From Streptomyces sp. NRRL F-525 (GTDB lineage Bacteria; Actinomycetota; Actinomycetes; Streptomycetales; Streptomycetaceae): a stretch of 64,000 bases of DNA. The stretch spans positions 124,001-188,000 of the forward strand of contig NZ_JNXE01000014.1 of the NCBI RefSeq assembly GCF_000716605.1, in the 5' to 3' direction. The first letter of the stretch is position 1; each line of letters begins with the position of its first letter. The notes beneath the pieces were generated by a model. That model was not told the DNA's origin. It saw nothing but the letters and a program-made list of their open reading frames with translations, and did no database searches. Both the position numbers and the translations under genes were made by a program. This document shows positions 21,724 to 34,139 of this stretch, in pieces.

Positions 21724-22224
21724 TCAGTTCTCCTCGTGGGAGACCGCGCGACGCGCGTCCGCGTCCAGCACGCCCCAGCTGATGAGCTGCTCGGTGAGGA
21801 CCGAGGGCGACTGGTCGTAGATGACGGCGAGTGTGCGCAGGTCGTCCTGGCGGATCGAGAGCACCTTGCCGTTGTAGTCGCCGCGCTGGGACTGGATCGT
21901 CGCCGCGTAGCGCTGCAGCGGGCCGGCCTTCTCGGCGGGCACGTGGGCCAGTCGCTCCAGGTCGAGGACCAGCTTCGGCGGCGGCTCGGCGGCCCCGCCC
22001 GGCGTGGTGCCCGGCAGCAGCTCCTGCACCGGAACCCCGTAGAAGTCAGCCAACTCGGCGAGACGCTGCACGGTCACGGCACGGTCGCCGCGCTCGTACG
22101 ACCCGACCACGACCGCCTTCCAGCGTCCCTGGGACTTCTCCTCGACACCGTGGAGGGAAAGGCCCTGCTGGGTGCGGATGGCCCGGAGCTTGGCCCCGAG
22201 CTGTTTGGCGTATTCGCTGGACAT
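21724..22224 (-). CDS. bldD: Developmental master repressor BldD
   Basis: Cyclic-di-GMP-controlled repressor of sporulation genes (166 aa). The XRE-type HTH (LGAKLRAIRTQQGLSLHGVEE to GSYERGDRAV) occupies residues 5-70. The C-terminal domain carries the c-di-GMP signature RQDD (in LSIRQDDLRTL), with a further acidic/basic patch near the end. ATG 22224 gives the standard MSSEYAKQLGAK start; 5 residues upstream are also open. The tail ends SHEEN. A consensus BldD box lies 71 bases upstream. Confidence 0.98.
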   Translation of the reverse strand: MSSEYAKQLGAKLRAIRTQQGLSLHGVEEKSQGRWKAVVVGSYERGDRAVTVQRLAELADFYGVPVQELLPGTTPGGAAEPPPKLVLDLERLAHVPAEKAGPLQRYAATIQSQRGDYNGKVLSIRQDDLRTLAVIYDQSPSVLTEQLISWGVLDADARRAVSHEEN

Positions 22225-22279
22225 ATAGCTCCCGGACACTGTGTCGACGCGGCTGCAGTGTTTCCGCGCCGCGCGGCTG

Positions 22280-22309
22280 GTAACTCACTGTGAGGTTACG
22301 CAGCGTTAC
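22280..22309 (-). promoter_or_regulatory. BldD operator in bldD promoter region
   Basis: GTTACGCAGCGTTAC (22295-22309) matches the published BldD pseudo-palindrome TNACNC(A/T)GNGTNA at every fixed position. An adjoining imperfect palindrome GTAACTCACTGTGAGGTTAC spans 22280-22299. BldD is known to repress its own promoter, so this is the expected autoregulatory site. Confidence 0.8.
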
Positions 22310-22405
22310 GCTGCCGCGTCAAGCCGAATGGTCCGCACCGGCTCTTCCGTGGTACCGGTGTCCGATTACTCCATAGGGGTGATCAGGGGTGTCGTCCCGG
22401 CCTGC

Positions 22406-22476
22406 TACCGTGGATGGCGCAAATCCGACGTCCTTTAAGGTCCGTCCCGTGAGGCGGAGAAGGAGGTCCGTTTCTT
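22406..22476 (+). promoter_or_regulatory. pyrR promoter -10 and probable PyrR-binding RNA leader
   Basis: TACCGT at 22406-22411 is a -10-like element. From 22431 the leader reads TCCTTTAAGGTCCGTCCCGT, then GAGGCGGAGAAGGAGGTCC. CCG/CGG arms can close a loop around CCGTGAGG, and the AAGGAGG ribosome-binding sequence (22460-22466) lies in the 3' arm. This agrees with the actinobacterial PyrR binding element that blocks translation of the pyr operon when UMP is high. No terminator is seen in the leader, so translational control is favoured. Confidence 0.65.
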
Positions 22477-23040
22477 ATGGACACCCAGCAGTACGAGTCC
22501 GATGCCCGGCCCGTTCTCGAGGCCCCCGACATCGCGCGGGTCCTGACCCGCATCGCCCACGAGATCGTCGAGCGCGCCAAGGGCGCCGACGACGTCGTGC
22601 TCCTCGGCATCCCGACCCGGGGCGTCTTCCTCGCCCAGCGGCTCGCCGCCAAGCTCGAGGAGATCACCGACCGCAAGATCCCGGTCGGCTCCCTCGACAT
22701 CACCATGTACCGCGACGACCTGCGCATGCACCCGCCCCGCGCGCTGGCCCGCACCGACATCCCCGGTGACGGCATCGACGGCCGCCTGGTCGTCCTCGTC
22801 GACGACGTGCTCTTCTCCGGCCGCACCATCCGCGCCGCCCTCGACGCCCTGAACGACATCGGGCGTCCCCGCGCGGTGCAGCTCGCGGTCCTGGTCGACA
22901 GAGGCCACCGCGAACTGCCCATCCGCGCCGACTACGTCGGCAAGAACCTCCCCACGTCGCTGCGGGAGACGGTCAAGGTCCAGCTCGCCGAGGAGGACGG
23001 TCGCGACACCGTGCTGCTCGGTGTGAAGCAGGCCCAGTAG
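22477..23040 (+). CDS. pyrR: Pyrimidine operon regulator PyrR / uracil phosphoribosyltransferase
   Basis: UMP-responsive RNA-binding regulator with a PRTase fold (187 aa). The PRPP loop is [21 protein letters not shown], and the N-terminal [15 protein letters not shown] and [14 protein letters not shown] segments match the family. It heads the pyr gene cluster and probably binds the leader immediately upstream. 93 bases separate it from pyrB, with no obvious hairpin. Confidence 0.96.
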   Translation: MDTQQYESDARPVLEAPDIARVLTRIAHEIVERAKGADDVVLLGIPTRGVFLAQRLAAKLEEITDRKIPVGSLDITMYRDDLRMHPPRALARTDIPGDGIDGRLVVLVDDVLFSGRTIRAALDALNDIGRPRAVQLAVLVDRGHRELPIRADYVGKNLPTSLRETVKVQLAEEDGRDTVLLGVKQAQ

Positions 23041-23133
23041 CAAGTCGGCCGCAGGCGCCCACCTGGTGCGCCCGCGCACTCCGGCTTGCCCGGAATCTCC
23101 CCAAAACCTGAACTGCCTTACGGAGCCTGACAG

Positions 23134-24111
23134 ATGCAGCGTCATCTCATCTCGGCCGCCGACCTCACCCGCGACGACGCCGTCCTGATCCTCGACACCG
23201 CCGAGGAGATGGCCAGGGTCGCCGACCGGCCGATCAAGAAACTGCCGACCCTGCGCGGCCGTACCGTCGTGAACCTCTTCTTCGAGGACTCCACGCGTAC
23301 GCGTATCTCCTTCGAAGCCGCCGAGAAGCGCCTCTCCGCCGACGTCATCAACTTCACCGCCAAGGGGTCGAGCGTCTCCAAGGGCGAGTCCCTGAAGGAC
23401 ACCGCGCAGACCCTGGAGGCCATGGGCGTCGACGCGGTCGTCATCCGGCACGGGGCCTCCGGGGCGCCGTACCGGCTCGCCACCTCCGGGTGGATCGACG
23501 CGGCCGTCATCAACGCCGGTGACGGCACCCACCAGCACCCGACCCAGGCGCTGCTGGACGCGTTCACCATGCGGCGCCGGCTGGTCGGCCGGGACGCAGG
23601 GATCGGGCAGGACCTGGAGGGCAAGCGGATCACGCTCGTCGGCGACATCCTGCACAGCCGGGTGGCCCGCTCGAACGTCGACCTCCTGCACACGCTCGGC
23701 GCCGAGGTCACCCTCGTCGCCCCGCCGACCCTGGTGCCGGTCGGCGTCGAGGCCTGGCCCTGCGAGGTCTCCTACGACCTCGACAGCACGCTCTCCAAGT
23801 CCGACGCGGTGATGCTCCTGCGCGTCCAGCGCGAGCGCATGAACGCGGCGTTCTTCCCGACCGAGCGCGAGTACTCGCGGCGCTACGGCCTGGACGGCGA
23901 GCGGATGGCGAAGATGCCGGAGCACGCCATCGTGATGCACCCGGGGCCGATGGTCCGGGGCATGGAGATCACCGCCGAGGTCGCCGACTCGGACCGCTGC
24001 ACCGTCGTCGAGCAGGTCGCAAACGGAGTGTCCATCCGGATGGCCGTGCTCTATCTGCTTCTGGGCGGTAACGAACCCGCCGTCAGCCACGCCCGTATCG
24101 AGGAGAAGTAA
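23134..24111 (+). CDS. pyrB: Aspartate carbamoyltransferase catalytic subunit
   Basis: Condenses carbamoyl phosphate and aspartate (325 aa). The carbamoyl-phosphate loop is [17 protein letters not shown], and the [14 protein letters not shown] and [12 protein letters not shown] motifs are present. No pyrI regulatory subunit is near, in line with the actinobacterial enzyme acting with dihydroorotase. pyrC begins 5 bases after its stop. Confidence 0.97.
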   Translation: MQRHLISAADLTRDDAVLILDTAEEMARVADRPIKKLPTLRGRTVVNLFFEDSTRTRISFEAAEKRLSADVINFTAKGSSVSKGESLKDTAQTLEAMGVDAVVIRHGASGAPYRLATSGWIDAAVINAGDGTHQHPTQALLDAFTMRRRLVGRDAGIGQDLEGKRITLVGDILHSRVARSNVDLLHTLGAEVTLVAPPTLVPVGVEAWPCEVSYDLDSTLSKSDAVMLLRVQRERMNAAFFPTEREYSRRYGLDGERMAKMPEHAIVMHPGPMVRGMEITAEVADSDRCTVVEQVANGVSIRMAVLYLLLGGNEPAVSHARIEEK

Positions 24112-24116
24112 GTCAC

Positions 24117-25403
24117 ATGAGCAAGATCCTGATCCGTGGTGCGAAGGTGCTCGGCGGCGAGCCGCAGGACGTCCTGATCGACGGTTCGCAGATTGCGGCG
24201 GTGGGCGTGGGCCTGAGCGCCGAGGGTGCCGAAGTCGTCGAGGCCGACGGCAAGGTGCTGCTGCCGGGTCTCGTCGACCTGCACACCCATCTCCGCGAGC
24301 CCGGCCGCGAGGACTCCGAGACCGTCCTGACCGGTACCCGCGCCGCCGCCAGCGGCGGTTACACGGCCGTGTTCGCCATGGCCAACACCTTCCCCGTGGC
24401 CGACACCGCCGGTGTCGTCGAGCAGGTCTACCGGCTCGGCCAGGAGCACGGCTACTGCGATGTGCAGCCCATCGGTGCCGTCACCGTCGGCCTGGAGGGC
24501 AAGAAGCTCGCCGAGCTGGGCGCCATGCACGAGTCGGCCGCCGGGGTCACCGTCTTCTCGGACGACGGCAAGTGCGTCGACGACGCGGTGATCATGCGCC
24601 GGGCGCTGGAGTACGTGAAGGCCTTCGGGGGAGTCGTCGCCCAGCACGCCCAGGAGCCGCGGCTGACCGAGGGCGCCCAGATGAACGAGGGTGTCGTATC
24701 GGCCGAGCTGGGGCTCGGGGGCTGGCCCGCGGTGGCCGAAGAATCGATCATCGCCCGTGATGTCCTGCTCGCCGAGCACGTCGGCTCCCGCGTCCACATC
24801 TGCCACCTGTCGACCGCCGGGTCCGTCGAGATCGTCCGCTGGGCCAAGTCCCGGGGCATCGACGTGACCGCCGAGGTCACTCCGCACCACCTCCTCCTCA
24901 CGGATGAGCTGGTGCGCTCCTACAACCCGGTGTTCAAGGTCAACCCGCCGTTGCGCACCGAGCGGGACGTCCTCGCCCTGCGCGAGGCGCTCGCCGACGG
25001 CACGATCGACATCGTCGCCACCGACCACGCCCCGCACCCGCACGAGGACAAGGACTGCGAGTGGGCCGCCGCCGCCATGGGGATGGTCGGCCTGGAGACC
25101 GCGTTGTCAGTGGTGCAGGAGACCATGGTGGACACCGGGCTCCTCACCTGGACCGGGGTCGCCGAGCGCATGTCCGCCAAGCCCGCCGAGATCGGCCGGG
25201 CCACCGGACACGGGCGTCCCGTCTCGGCTGGTGAGCCCGCCAACCTCACGCTCGTCGACACGGAATACCGTGGGTCGGTGGACCCCGCGGGCTTCGCTTC
25301 GCGCAGTCGCAACACCCCGTACGAGGGGCGTGAGCTGCCGGGCCGTGTGACGCACACCTGGCTCCGGGGCAAGGCCACGCTCGTCGACGGGAAGCTCACG
25401 TGA
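24117..25403 (+). CDS. pyrC: Dihydroorotase
   Basis: Zinc amidohydrolase closing carbamoyl-aspartate to dihydroorotate (428 aa, type I long form). Metal ligands lie in [10 protein letters not shown], the bridging/later His in CHLSTAGS and [10 protein letters not shown], and the catalytic Asp in [13 protein letters not shown]. Its GTGA overlap with the next gene couples it to the membrane protein. Confidence 0.97.
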   Translation: MSKILIRGAKVLGGEPQDVLIDGSQIAAVGVGLSAEGAEVVEADGKVLLPGLVDLHTHLREPGREDSETVLTGTRAAASGGYTAVFAMANTFPVADTAGVVEQVYRLGQEHGYCDVQPIGAVTVGLEGKKLAELGAMHESAAGVTVFSDDGKCVDDAVIMRRALEYVKAFGGVVAQHAQEPRLTEGAQMNEGVVSAELGLGGWPAVAEESIIARDVLLAEHVGSRVHICHLSTAGSVEIVRWAKSRGIDVTAEVTPHHLLLTDELVRSYNPVFKVNPPLRTERDVLALREALADGTIDIVATDHAPHPHEDKDCEWAAAAMGMVGLETALSVVQETMVDTGLLTWTGVAERMSAKPAEIGRATGHGRPVSAGEPANLTLVDTEYRGSVDPAGFASRSRNTPYEGRELPGRVTHTWLRGKATLVDGKLT

Positions 25404-25984
25404 CACCTCTGGAACTGACCCACCTCGCGGCCGGGGAGAAGTCCGCCCCGGTGACCGACTGGGCCGCCCGCATCGGCTGGCTCGTCGGCCTCGCCCTGTT
25501 CATCGCGCTCGTCTACTGGCTGATGCGCGAGGGCTGGAAGTGGCGCGGCACGCTCCAGGGAGACCTGCCCGAGCTGCCCACGTCGCCGGAAGAGCCCGGC
25601 GAGGTGAAACTGACGATGAGCGGCCGCTACCACGGCTCCACCACCGCCGGGCAGTGGCTCGACCGCATCGTGGCGCACGGCCTGGGCACCCGCAGCCGGG
25701 TCGAGCTGACCCTGACGGAGGCCGGCCTGGATGTCGTACGACCGGGAGCCACCGACTTCTTCATCCCGGCCGGGGCGCTGCGCGAGGCCCTGCTCGGCAA
25801 GGGCATCGCCGGGAAGGTCCTCAGCGAGGGCGGCCTCCTGGTCGTGACGTGGGCGCACGGCGACCGGCTGATCGACTCCGGGTTTCGCTCCGACACCGCG
25901 GCCGAGCACGCGGAGTGGGTCGACACCCTGAACAGCATGATCAACAAGAGTCTCGAGACGACCGACACGGAAGGCGCACGATGA
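25400..25984 (+). CDS. Conserved membrane-anchored protein of the actinobacterial pyr operon
   Basis: Protein of 194 aa with one membrane helix near residues 23-42 ([18 protein letters not shown]), followed by a beta-rich domain ([54 protein letters not shown]) that looks like a bacterial PH-type fold. It overlaps pyrC and carA by four bases each, so it is made with the pathway enzymes. The same position holds a homologue in mycobacteria (Rv1382-type). Function unknown; a scaffold or membrane tether for the pyrimidine enzymes is only a guess. Confidence 0.8.
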   Translation: MTPLELTHLAAGEKSAPVTDWAARIGWLVGLALFIALVYWLMREGWKWRGTLQGDLPELPTSPEEPGEVKLTMSGRYHGSTTAGQWLDRIVAHGLGTRSRVELTLTEAGLDVVRPGATDFFIPAGALREALLGKGIAGKVLSEGGLLVVTWAHGDRLIDSGFRSDTAAEHAEWVDTLNSMINKSLETTDTEGAR

Positions 25985-27115
25985 CCACCTCCACCAGGGG
26001 AGCCGCCAAGGTTCCCGCCGTACTCGTCCTGGAGGACGGCCGGATCTTCCGCGGCCGTGCCTACGGGTCCGTGGGGGTGACCTTCGGCGAGGCCGTGTTC
26101 TCCACCGGCATGACCGGCTACCAGGAGACCCTGACCGACCCGTCGTACCACCGCCAGGTCGTCGTGATGACCGCCCCGCACATCGGCAACACCGGTGTGA
26201 ACGACGAGGACCCCGAGTCGGCCCGCATCTGGGTCGCCGGTTACGTGGTGCGCGACCCCGCACGCGTGCCGTCCAACTGGCGCTCCCGCCGCTCCCTCGA
26301 CGAGGAGCTGCGCAACCAGGGTGTCGTCGGGATCTCCGGCATCGACACGCGCGCGTTGACCCGCCATCTGCGCGAGCGCGGCGCCATGCGCGTCGGCATC
26401 TTCTCCGGCCCCGCGCTGCCCGACGACGACACCATGCTCGCCGAGGTGCGCCAGGCCCCCGAGATGACGGGCGCCGACCTCTCCGCCGAGGTCGCCACCA
26501 AGGAGGCCTACGTCGTCCCCGCGATCGGCGAGAAGAAGTTCACCGTCGCCGCCGTCGACCTCGGCATCAAGGGCATGACCCCGCACCGCATGGCCGAGCG
26601 CGGCATCGAGGTGCACGTGCTCCCGGCCACCGCGACCGTCGAGGACATCTACGCCGTCCAGCCCGACGGCGTGTTCTTCTCCAACGGCCCGGGCGACCCC
26701 GCCACTGCCGACCACCCGGTCGCCGTCATGCAGGCCGTCCTGGAGCGCGGCACCCCGCTCTTCGGCATCTGCTTCGGCAACCAGATCCTGGGCCGCGCCC
26801 TCGGCTTCGGCACGTACAAGCTGAAGTACGGCCACCGGGGCATCAACCAGCCCGTCCAGGACCGTACGACGGGCAAGGTCGAGGTCACCGCGCACAACCA
26901 CGGCTTCGCCGTCGACGCGCCCCTCGACAAGGTCTCCGACACGCCGTACGGCCGCGCCGAGGTCTCGCACGTCTGCCTGAACGACCAGGTGGTCGAGGGG
27001 CTGCGGCTGCTCGACCGGCCGGCGTTCAGCGTCCAGTACCACCCCGAGGCGGCGGCCGGCCCGCACGACGCCGCCTACCTGTTCGACCGCTTCACGTCTT
27101 TGATGGAGGGCCAGC

Positions 27116-27123
<8 letters not shown>
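25981..27123 (+). CDS. carA: Carbamoyl-phosphate synthase small (glutaminase) subunit
   Basis: Releases ammonia from glutamine for CarB (380 aa). The N-terminal CPSase domain ([32 protein letters not shown]) precedes a class I amidotransferase domain with the nucleophile in [10 protein letters not shown] and the His-Glu pair in [13 protein letters not shown]. The usual nucleophile elbow is intact. The ATG overlaps the upstream stop, and it overlaps carB by 8 bases. Confidence 0.97.
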
Positions 27124-30424
<3,301 letters not shown>

Positions 30425-30432
30425 CAGCCTTG

Positions 30433-30460
30433 AGGGGGACACCGGAAACGGTGTCCCCCT
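30433..30460 (+). terminator. Hairpin after carB
   Basis: AGGGGGACACCG (30433-30444) and CGGTGTCCCCCT (30449-30460) form a perfect 12-bp stem closed by GAAA, then TCTCG. It lies 39 bases before pyrD, so it may attenuate or process the transcript between carB and pyrD. Confidence 0.75.
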
Positions 30461-30499
30461 TCTCGTGAGGCTCACGAGGTTTCGAAGGACACCTGAGAC

Positions 30500-31606
30500 A
30501 TGTACAAGCTTTTCTTCCGTCTGGTCTTCAAACGGATGGACCCGGAGCAGGCCCACCACCTCGCCTTCCGCTGGATCCGGCTCGCGGTCCGCATCCCCGT
30601 CCTGCGCACGTTCGTCGCGGCGGCCCTCGCGCCCCGGTTCGAGGAGCTGCGGACGGAGGCCTTCGGGCTGCGCATGCACGGCCCGTTCGGACTCGCCGCC
30701 GGCTTCGACAAGAACGCGGTCGCGATCGACGGCATGTCGATGCTCGGCTTCGACCACGTCGAGATCGGCACGGTCACGGGGGAGCCGCAGCCCGGCAACC
30801 CCAAGAAGCGGCTGTTCCGCCTTGTGCCGGACCGGGCGCTGATCAACCGCATGGGCTTCAACAACGAGGGCTCCGCGGCCGTGGCGGCCCGCCTGGAGGC
30901 TCGTGAGGCGGTCTTCAGGACTGTCGTCGGCGTCAACATCGGCAAGACCAAGGTCGTCCCCGAGGAGGAGGCCGTCGGCGACTACGTGAAGTCGACCGAG
31001 CGGCTCGCCCGTCACGCCGACTACCTCGTCGTCAACGTGTCGTCGCCCAACACGCCCGGACTGCGCAACCTCCAGGCGACCGAGGCCCTGCGCCCGCTGC
31101 TCACCGCCGTCCGCGAAGCCGCCGACCGCGCGGTGACCGACCGCCGCGTGCCGCTCCTGGTGAAGATCGCGCCCGACCTCGCCGACGAGGACGTGGACGC
31201 GGTCGCCGACCTCGCCGTGGAGCTGGGCCTGGACGGCATCATCGCCACCAACACGACCATCGCGCGCGAGGGCCTCGGTCTGACATCCGAACCCGAACTC
31301 GTCAAGGAGACCGGCGGACTCTCCGGAGCACCCCTGAAGGCTCGCTCCCTGGAGGTACTGCGCCGCCTCTACGCGCGCGTGGGCGACCGCATCACCCTGG
31401 TGGGCGTCGGCGGCATCGAGGACGCCGAGGACGCCTGGCAGCGCATCCTCGCCGGCGCCACCCTCGTACAGGGCTACAGCGCCTTCATCTACGAAGGGCC
31501 CTTCTGGGGCCGCGCCATCCACAAGGGCCTCGCCGCACGCCTGCGCACGAGCCCGTACGCCACCCTCGCCGACGCGGTCGGCGCCGACGTAAGGAAGCCG
31601 GCATGA
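30500..31606 (+). CDS. pyrD: Dihydroorotate dehydrogenase, class 2 (quinone-dependent)
   Basis: Oxidises dihydroorotate with quinone as acceptor (368 aa). An amphipathic N-terminal membrane-binding region ([19 protein letters not shown]) precedes the FMN barrel. The catalytic base is the serine in [14 protein letters not shown], which marks class 2. [12 protein letters not shown] and [11 protein letters not shown] bind FMN. Overlaps pyrF by four bases. Confidence 0.97.
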   Translation: MYKLFFRLVFKRMDPEQAHHLAFRWIRLAVRIPVLRTFVAAALAPRFEELRTEAFGLRMHGPFGLAAGFDKNAVAIDGMSMLGFDHVEIGTVTGEPQPGNPKKRLFRLVPDRALINRMGFNNEGSAAVAARLEAREAVFRTVVGVNIGKTKVVPEEEAVGDYVKSTERLARHADYLVVNVSSPNTPGLRNLQATEALRPLLTAVREAADRAVTDRRVPLLVKIAPDLADEDVDAVADLAVELGLDGIIATNTTIAREGLGLTSEPELVKETGGLSGAPLKARSLEVLRRLYARVGDRITLVGVGGIEDAEDAWQRILAGATLVQGYSAFIYEGPFWGRAIHKGLAARLRTSPYATLADAVGADVRKPA

Positions 31607-32448
31607 GCCCCCTGGAACCCTTCGGCGCACGTCTCCGCCGCGCCATGGACGAACGCGGCCCGCTCTGCGTCGGCATCGACCCGCACGCCTCGCTGCTCAC
31701 CGAGTGGGGCCTGAACGACGACGTGGCAGGGCTTGAGCGGTTCAGCCGCACGGTCGTCGAGGCGCTCGCCGACCGGGTCGCCGTCCTCAAGCCGCAGAGC
31801 GCCTTCTTCGAGCGCTTCGGCTCGCGCGGGATCGCCGTCCTGGAGAAGTCCGTCGAGGAGGCGCGGGCGGCCGGCGCGCTGGTCGTGATGGACGCCAAGC
31901 GCGGCGACATCGGCTCGACCATGGCCGCGTACGCCGAGTCCTTCCTCCGGAAGGACTCCCCGCTCTTCTCCGACGCGCTGACCGTGTCGCCGTATCTCGG
32001 CTACGGCTCGCTCGCTCCGGCGATCGAACTGGCGCGGGAGAGCGGCGCCGGCCTCTTCGTGCTCGCGCTGACCTCCAACCCGGAGGGCGGCGAGGTGCAG
32101 CACGCGGTCCGCTCCGACGGCCGGAACATCGGAGCGACCATGCTGGCCCACCTGGCCGCCGAGAACGCGGGAGAGGAGCCGCTGGGCTCCTTCGGGGCCG
32201 TCGTCGGCGCCACGCTGGGCGACCTCTCGTCGTACGACCTCGCCGTCAACGGTCCGATCCTCGCGCCCGGCATCGGGGCGCAGGGGGCCACTCCGGCCGA
32301 TCTTCCCGGGGTCTTCGGAGCGGTGCTGCGCAATGTCGTCCCGAACGTGAGCCGAGGTGTTCTACGTCACGGTCCCGACGTCGGAGCCCTCCGAGCGGCC
32401 TCGGAAGGCTTCGCGGAGGACATTCGCGTCGCCTTTGCGACCGTCTGA
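31603..32448 (+). CDS. pyrF: Orotidine 5'-phosphate decarboxylase (long actinobacterial type)
   Basis: Last step to UMP (281 aa). The catalytic Asp-Lys array is VVMDAKRGDIGSTMAAY, preceded by LCVGIDPHASLL. Longer than the 230-residue E. coli type, matching the group found in mycobacteria and streptomycetes. It completes the pathway with pyrB, pyrC, carAB and pyrD. ATG overlaps the pyrD stop. Confidence 0.97.
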   Translation: MSPLEPFGARLRRAMDERGPLCVGIDPHASLLTEWGLNDDVAGLERFSRTVVEALADRVAVLKPQSAFFERFGSRGIAVLEKSVEEARAAGALVVMDAKRGDIGSTMAAYAESFLRKDSPLFSDALTVSPYLGYGSLAPAIELARESGAGLFVLALTSNPEGGEVQHAVRSDGRNIGATMLAHLAAENAGEEPLGSFGAVVGATLGDLSSYDLAVNGPILAPGIGAQGATPADLPGVFGAVLRNVVPNVSRGVLRHGPDVGALRAASEGFAEDIRVAFATV

Positions 32449-32599
32449 GGTGTTCGAACGGGTCGATCGAGTCCTCCGATGAGTGGCTCGACGGGCGACT
32501 CCGGAGCGACTTGAGTCTGAATACATCCTCAAATCAGGGGCGTTTTGCCGGAAATGTCCGGCCTGGCGCAGGCTGACCAGGACTTTTCCTCTGTTCTCG

Positions 32600-32628
32600 C
32601 TGACTCCGGCGTCCCTGGCCGCTAGTCT
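32600..32628 (+). promoter_or_regulatory. Probable mihF promoter
   Basis: CTGACT (32600-32605), a 17-base spacer and TAGTCT (32623-32628) fit a sigma-HrdB-type promoter. It would give a leader of about 100 bases before the GTG at 32738. The rest of the 289-base gap after pyrF shows nothing else recognisable. Confidence 0.55.
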
Positions 32629-32737
32629 CCGAGCAGAGTCAACGGGCAAGCGTGTTGCTCGTAGCTCCCCAGGTGTGGGGCGACTAGGTTCCTCACCGGT
32701 CCGTATCCGACAGTTCGACATCCGAGGTGACGTAGGC

Positions 32738-33061
32738 GTGGCTCTTCCGCCCCTTACCCCTGAACAGCGCGCAGCCGCGCTCGAAAAGGCCGCCGCGGCT
32801 CGCCGGGAGCGGGCCGAGGTCAAGAATCGACTCAAGCACTCCGGCGCCTCCCTGCATGACGTGATCAAGCAGGGCCAGGAGAACGACGTCATCGGCAAGA
32901 TGAAGGTCTCCGCCCTGCTTGAGTCCCTGCCCGGCGTGGGCAAGGTCCGCGCCAAGCAGATCATGGAGCGACTCGGTATCTCCGAGAGCCGCCGTGTCCG
33001 TGGCCTTGGTTCCAACCAGATCGCCTCCCTGGAGCGTGAGTTCGGCAGCACTGGTTCCTGA
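32738..33061 (+). CDS. mihF: Actinobacterial integration host factor (sIHF/MihF)
   Basis: Small basic nucleoid protein (107 aa) that binds DNA through a helix-two-turns-helix; needed for normal nucleoid compaction and development in Streptomyces. [16 protein letters not shown] starts the protein, and [20 protein letters not shown] is the HhH-like DNA contact. A longer open frame from 32483 exists but has no coding signal; GTG 32738 gives the standard length. Followed by gmk after 59 bases, as in other actinomycetes. Confidence 0.95.
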   Translation: MALPPLTPEQRAAALEKAAAARRERAEVKNRLKHSGASLHDVIKQGQENDVIGKMKVSALLESLPGVGKVRAKQIMERLGISESRRVRGLGSNQIASLEREFGSTGS

Positions 33062-33120
33062 GTCCGGGTACTCCGGACCGGGAGTCCCGGGCACACCGGG
33101 ATTGCTGGAATAATCGCTGC

Positions 33121-33714
33121 ATGGCTGCAACATTCCGGGGGACGACCCCCGAGCCCCCGGACGTACGTCCGCGGCTGACCGTGCTCTCCGGCCCCTCTGG
33201 GGTCGGCAAGAGCACGGTCGTCGCCCATATGCGCAAGGAACACCCCGAGGTGTGGCTCTCGGTGTCGGCGACGACCCGCAGGCCGCGCCCCGGCGAGAAG
33301 CACGGCGTCCACTACTTCTTCGTCTCCGACGAGGAGATGGACAAGCTGATCGCCAACGGCGAGCTGCTGGAGTGGGCCGAGTTCGCGGGCAACCGCTACG
33401 GCACACCCCGTACCGCCGTGCTCGAACATCTGGAGTCCGGCGTACCGGTCCTCCTGGAGATCGACCTCCAGGGCGCCCGGCAGGTCCGCGAGTCCATGGC
33501 CGAGGCGCACTCGGTGTTCCTGGCTCCCCCCTCCTGGGAGGAGCTGGTGCGCAGGCTCACCGGACGGGGCACCGAGCCGCCCGAGGTGATCGAGCGCCGC
33601 CTGGACGCGGCCAAGATCGAGCTCGCGGCGGAGCCCGAGTTCGACGCGACCCTGGTCAACACCTCCGTCGAGGACGTAGCGCGCGAGCTGCTAGCCTTGA
33701 TGGAAGTTGTGTGA
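33121..33714 (+). CDS. gmk: Guanylate kinase
   Basis: Phosphorylates GMP to GDP (197 aa). P-loop [11 protein letters not shown] near residues 22-32; GMP-binding [20 protein letters not shown] and [13 protein letters not shown] follow. GGAATAAT ends 6 bases before the ATG, suggesting a leaderless start from a -10 at 33109-33114. It precedes rpoZ, a widespread pairing that links guanine nucleotides with transcription. Confidence 0.97.
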   Translation: MAATFRGTTPEPPDVRPRLTVLSGPSGVGKSTVVAHMRKEHPEVWLSVSATTRRPRPGEKHGVHYFFVSDEEMDKLIANGELLEWAEFAGNRYGTPRTAVLEHLESGVPVLLEIDLQGARQVRESMAEAHSVFLAPPSWEELVRRLTGRGTEPPEVIERRLDAAKIELAAEPEFDATLVNTSVEDVARELLALMEVV

Positions 33715-33754
33715 TCGTTTTTCCGATCTCATCCCATCTTTCGGAAGGCAGAGC

Positions 33755-34027
33755 GTGTCCTCTTCCATCACCGCTCCCGAGGGCATCATCAACCCTCCGA
33801 TCGACGAGCTCCTCGAGGCCACCGACTCGAAGTACAGCCTCGTGATCTACGCCGCCAAGCGTGCCCGTCAGATCAACGCGTACTACTCGCAGCTCGGCGA
33901 GGGCCTCCTCGAGTACGTCGGTCCGCTCGTCGACACCCACGTCCACGAGAAGCCGCTCTCCATCGCCCTGCGCGAGATCAACGCGGGTCTGCTGACCTCC
34001 GAGGCCGTCGAGGGCCCCGCGACCTGA
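33755..34027 (+). CDS. rpoZ: RNA polymerase omega subunit
   Basis: Assembly factor of RNA polymerase (90 aa). The conserved [20 protein letters not shown] and [15 protein letters not shown] motifs identify it. GTG 33755 has GGAAGG 6 bases upstream; the frame is open to 33707 without a better signal. Ended by a long hairpin before coaBC. Confidence 0.96.
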   Translation: MSSSITAPEGIINPPIDELLEATDSKYSLVIYAAKRARQINAYYSQLGEGLLEYVGPLVDTHVHEKPLSIALREINAGLLTSEAVEGPAT

Positions 34028-34043
34028 GCCGCAGCAGCTTTAT

Positions 34044-34076
34044 CCACAGGCCCGGCAGCGACTGTCGGGCCTGTGG
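34044..34076 (+). terminator. rpoZ terminator hairpin
   Basis: CCACAGGCCCGGCAG pairs with CTGTCGGGCCTGTGG over a 3-base CGA loop, 15 bp with one G-T wobble. No U-tract. Confidence 0.75.
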
Positions 34077-34139
34077 TGTGTCATGGAGTCGTACGGGTCG
34101 CACGAGCCGCGCGAACGTTTCCGAACTCGGGGAGAGACG

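Noticed and set aside
32483..32737. 85-residue N-terminal extension of mihF
   Set aside because: Contains a promoter candidate, lacks coding bias, and the family length is 107 residues.
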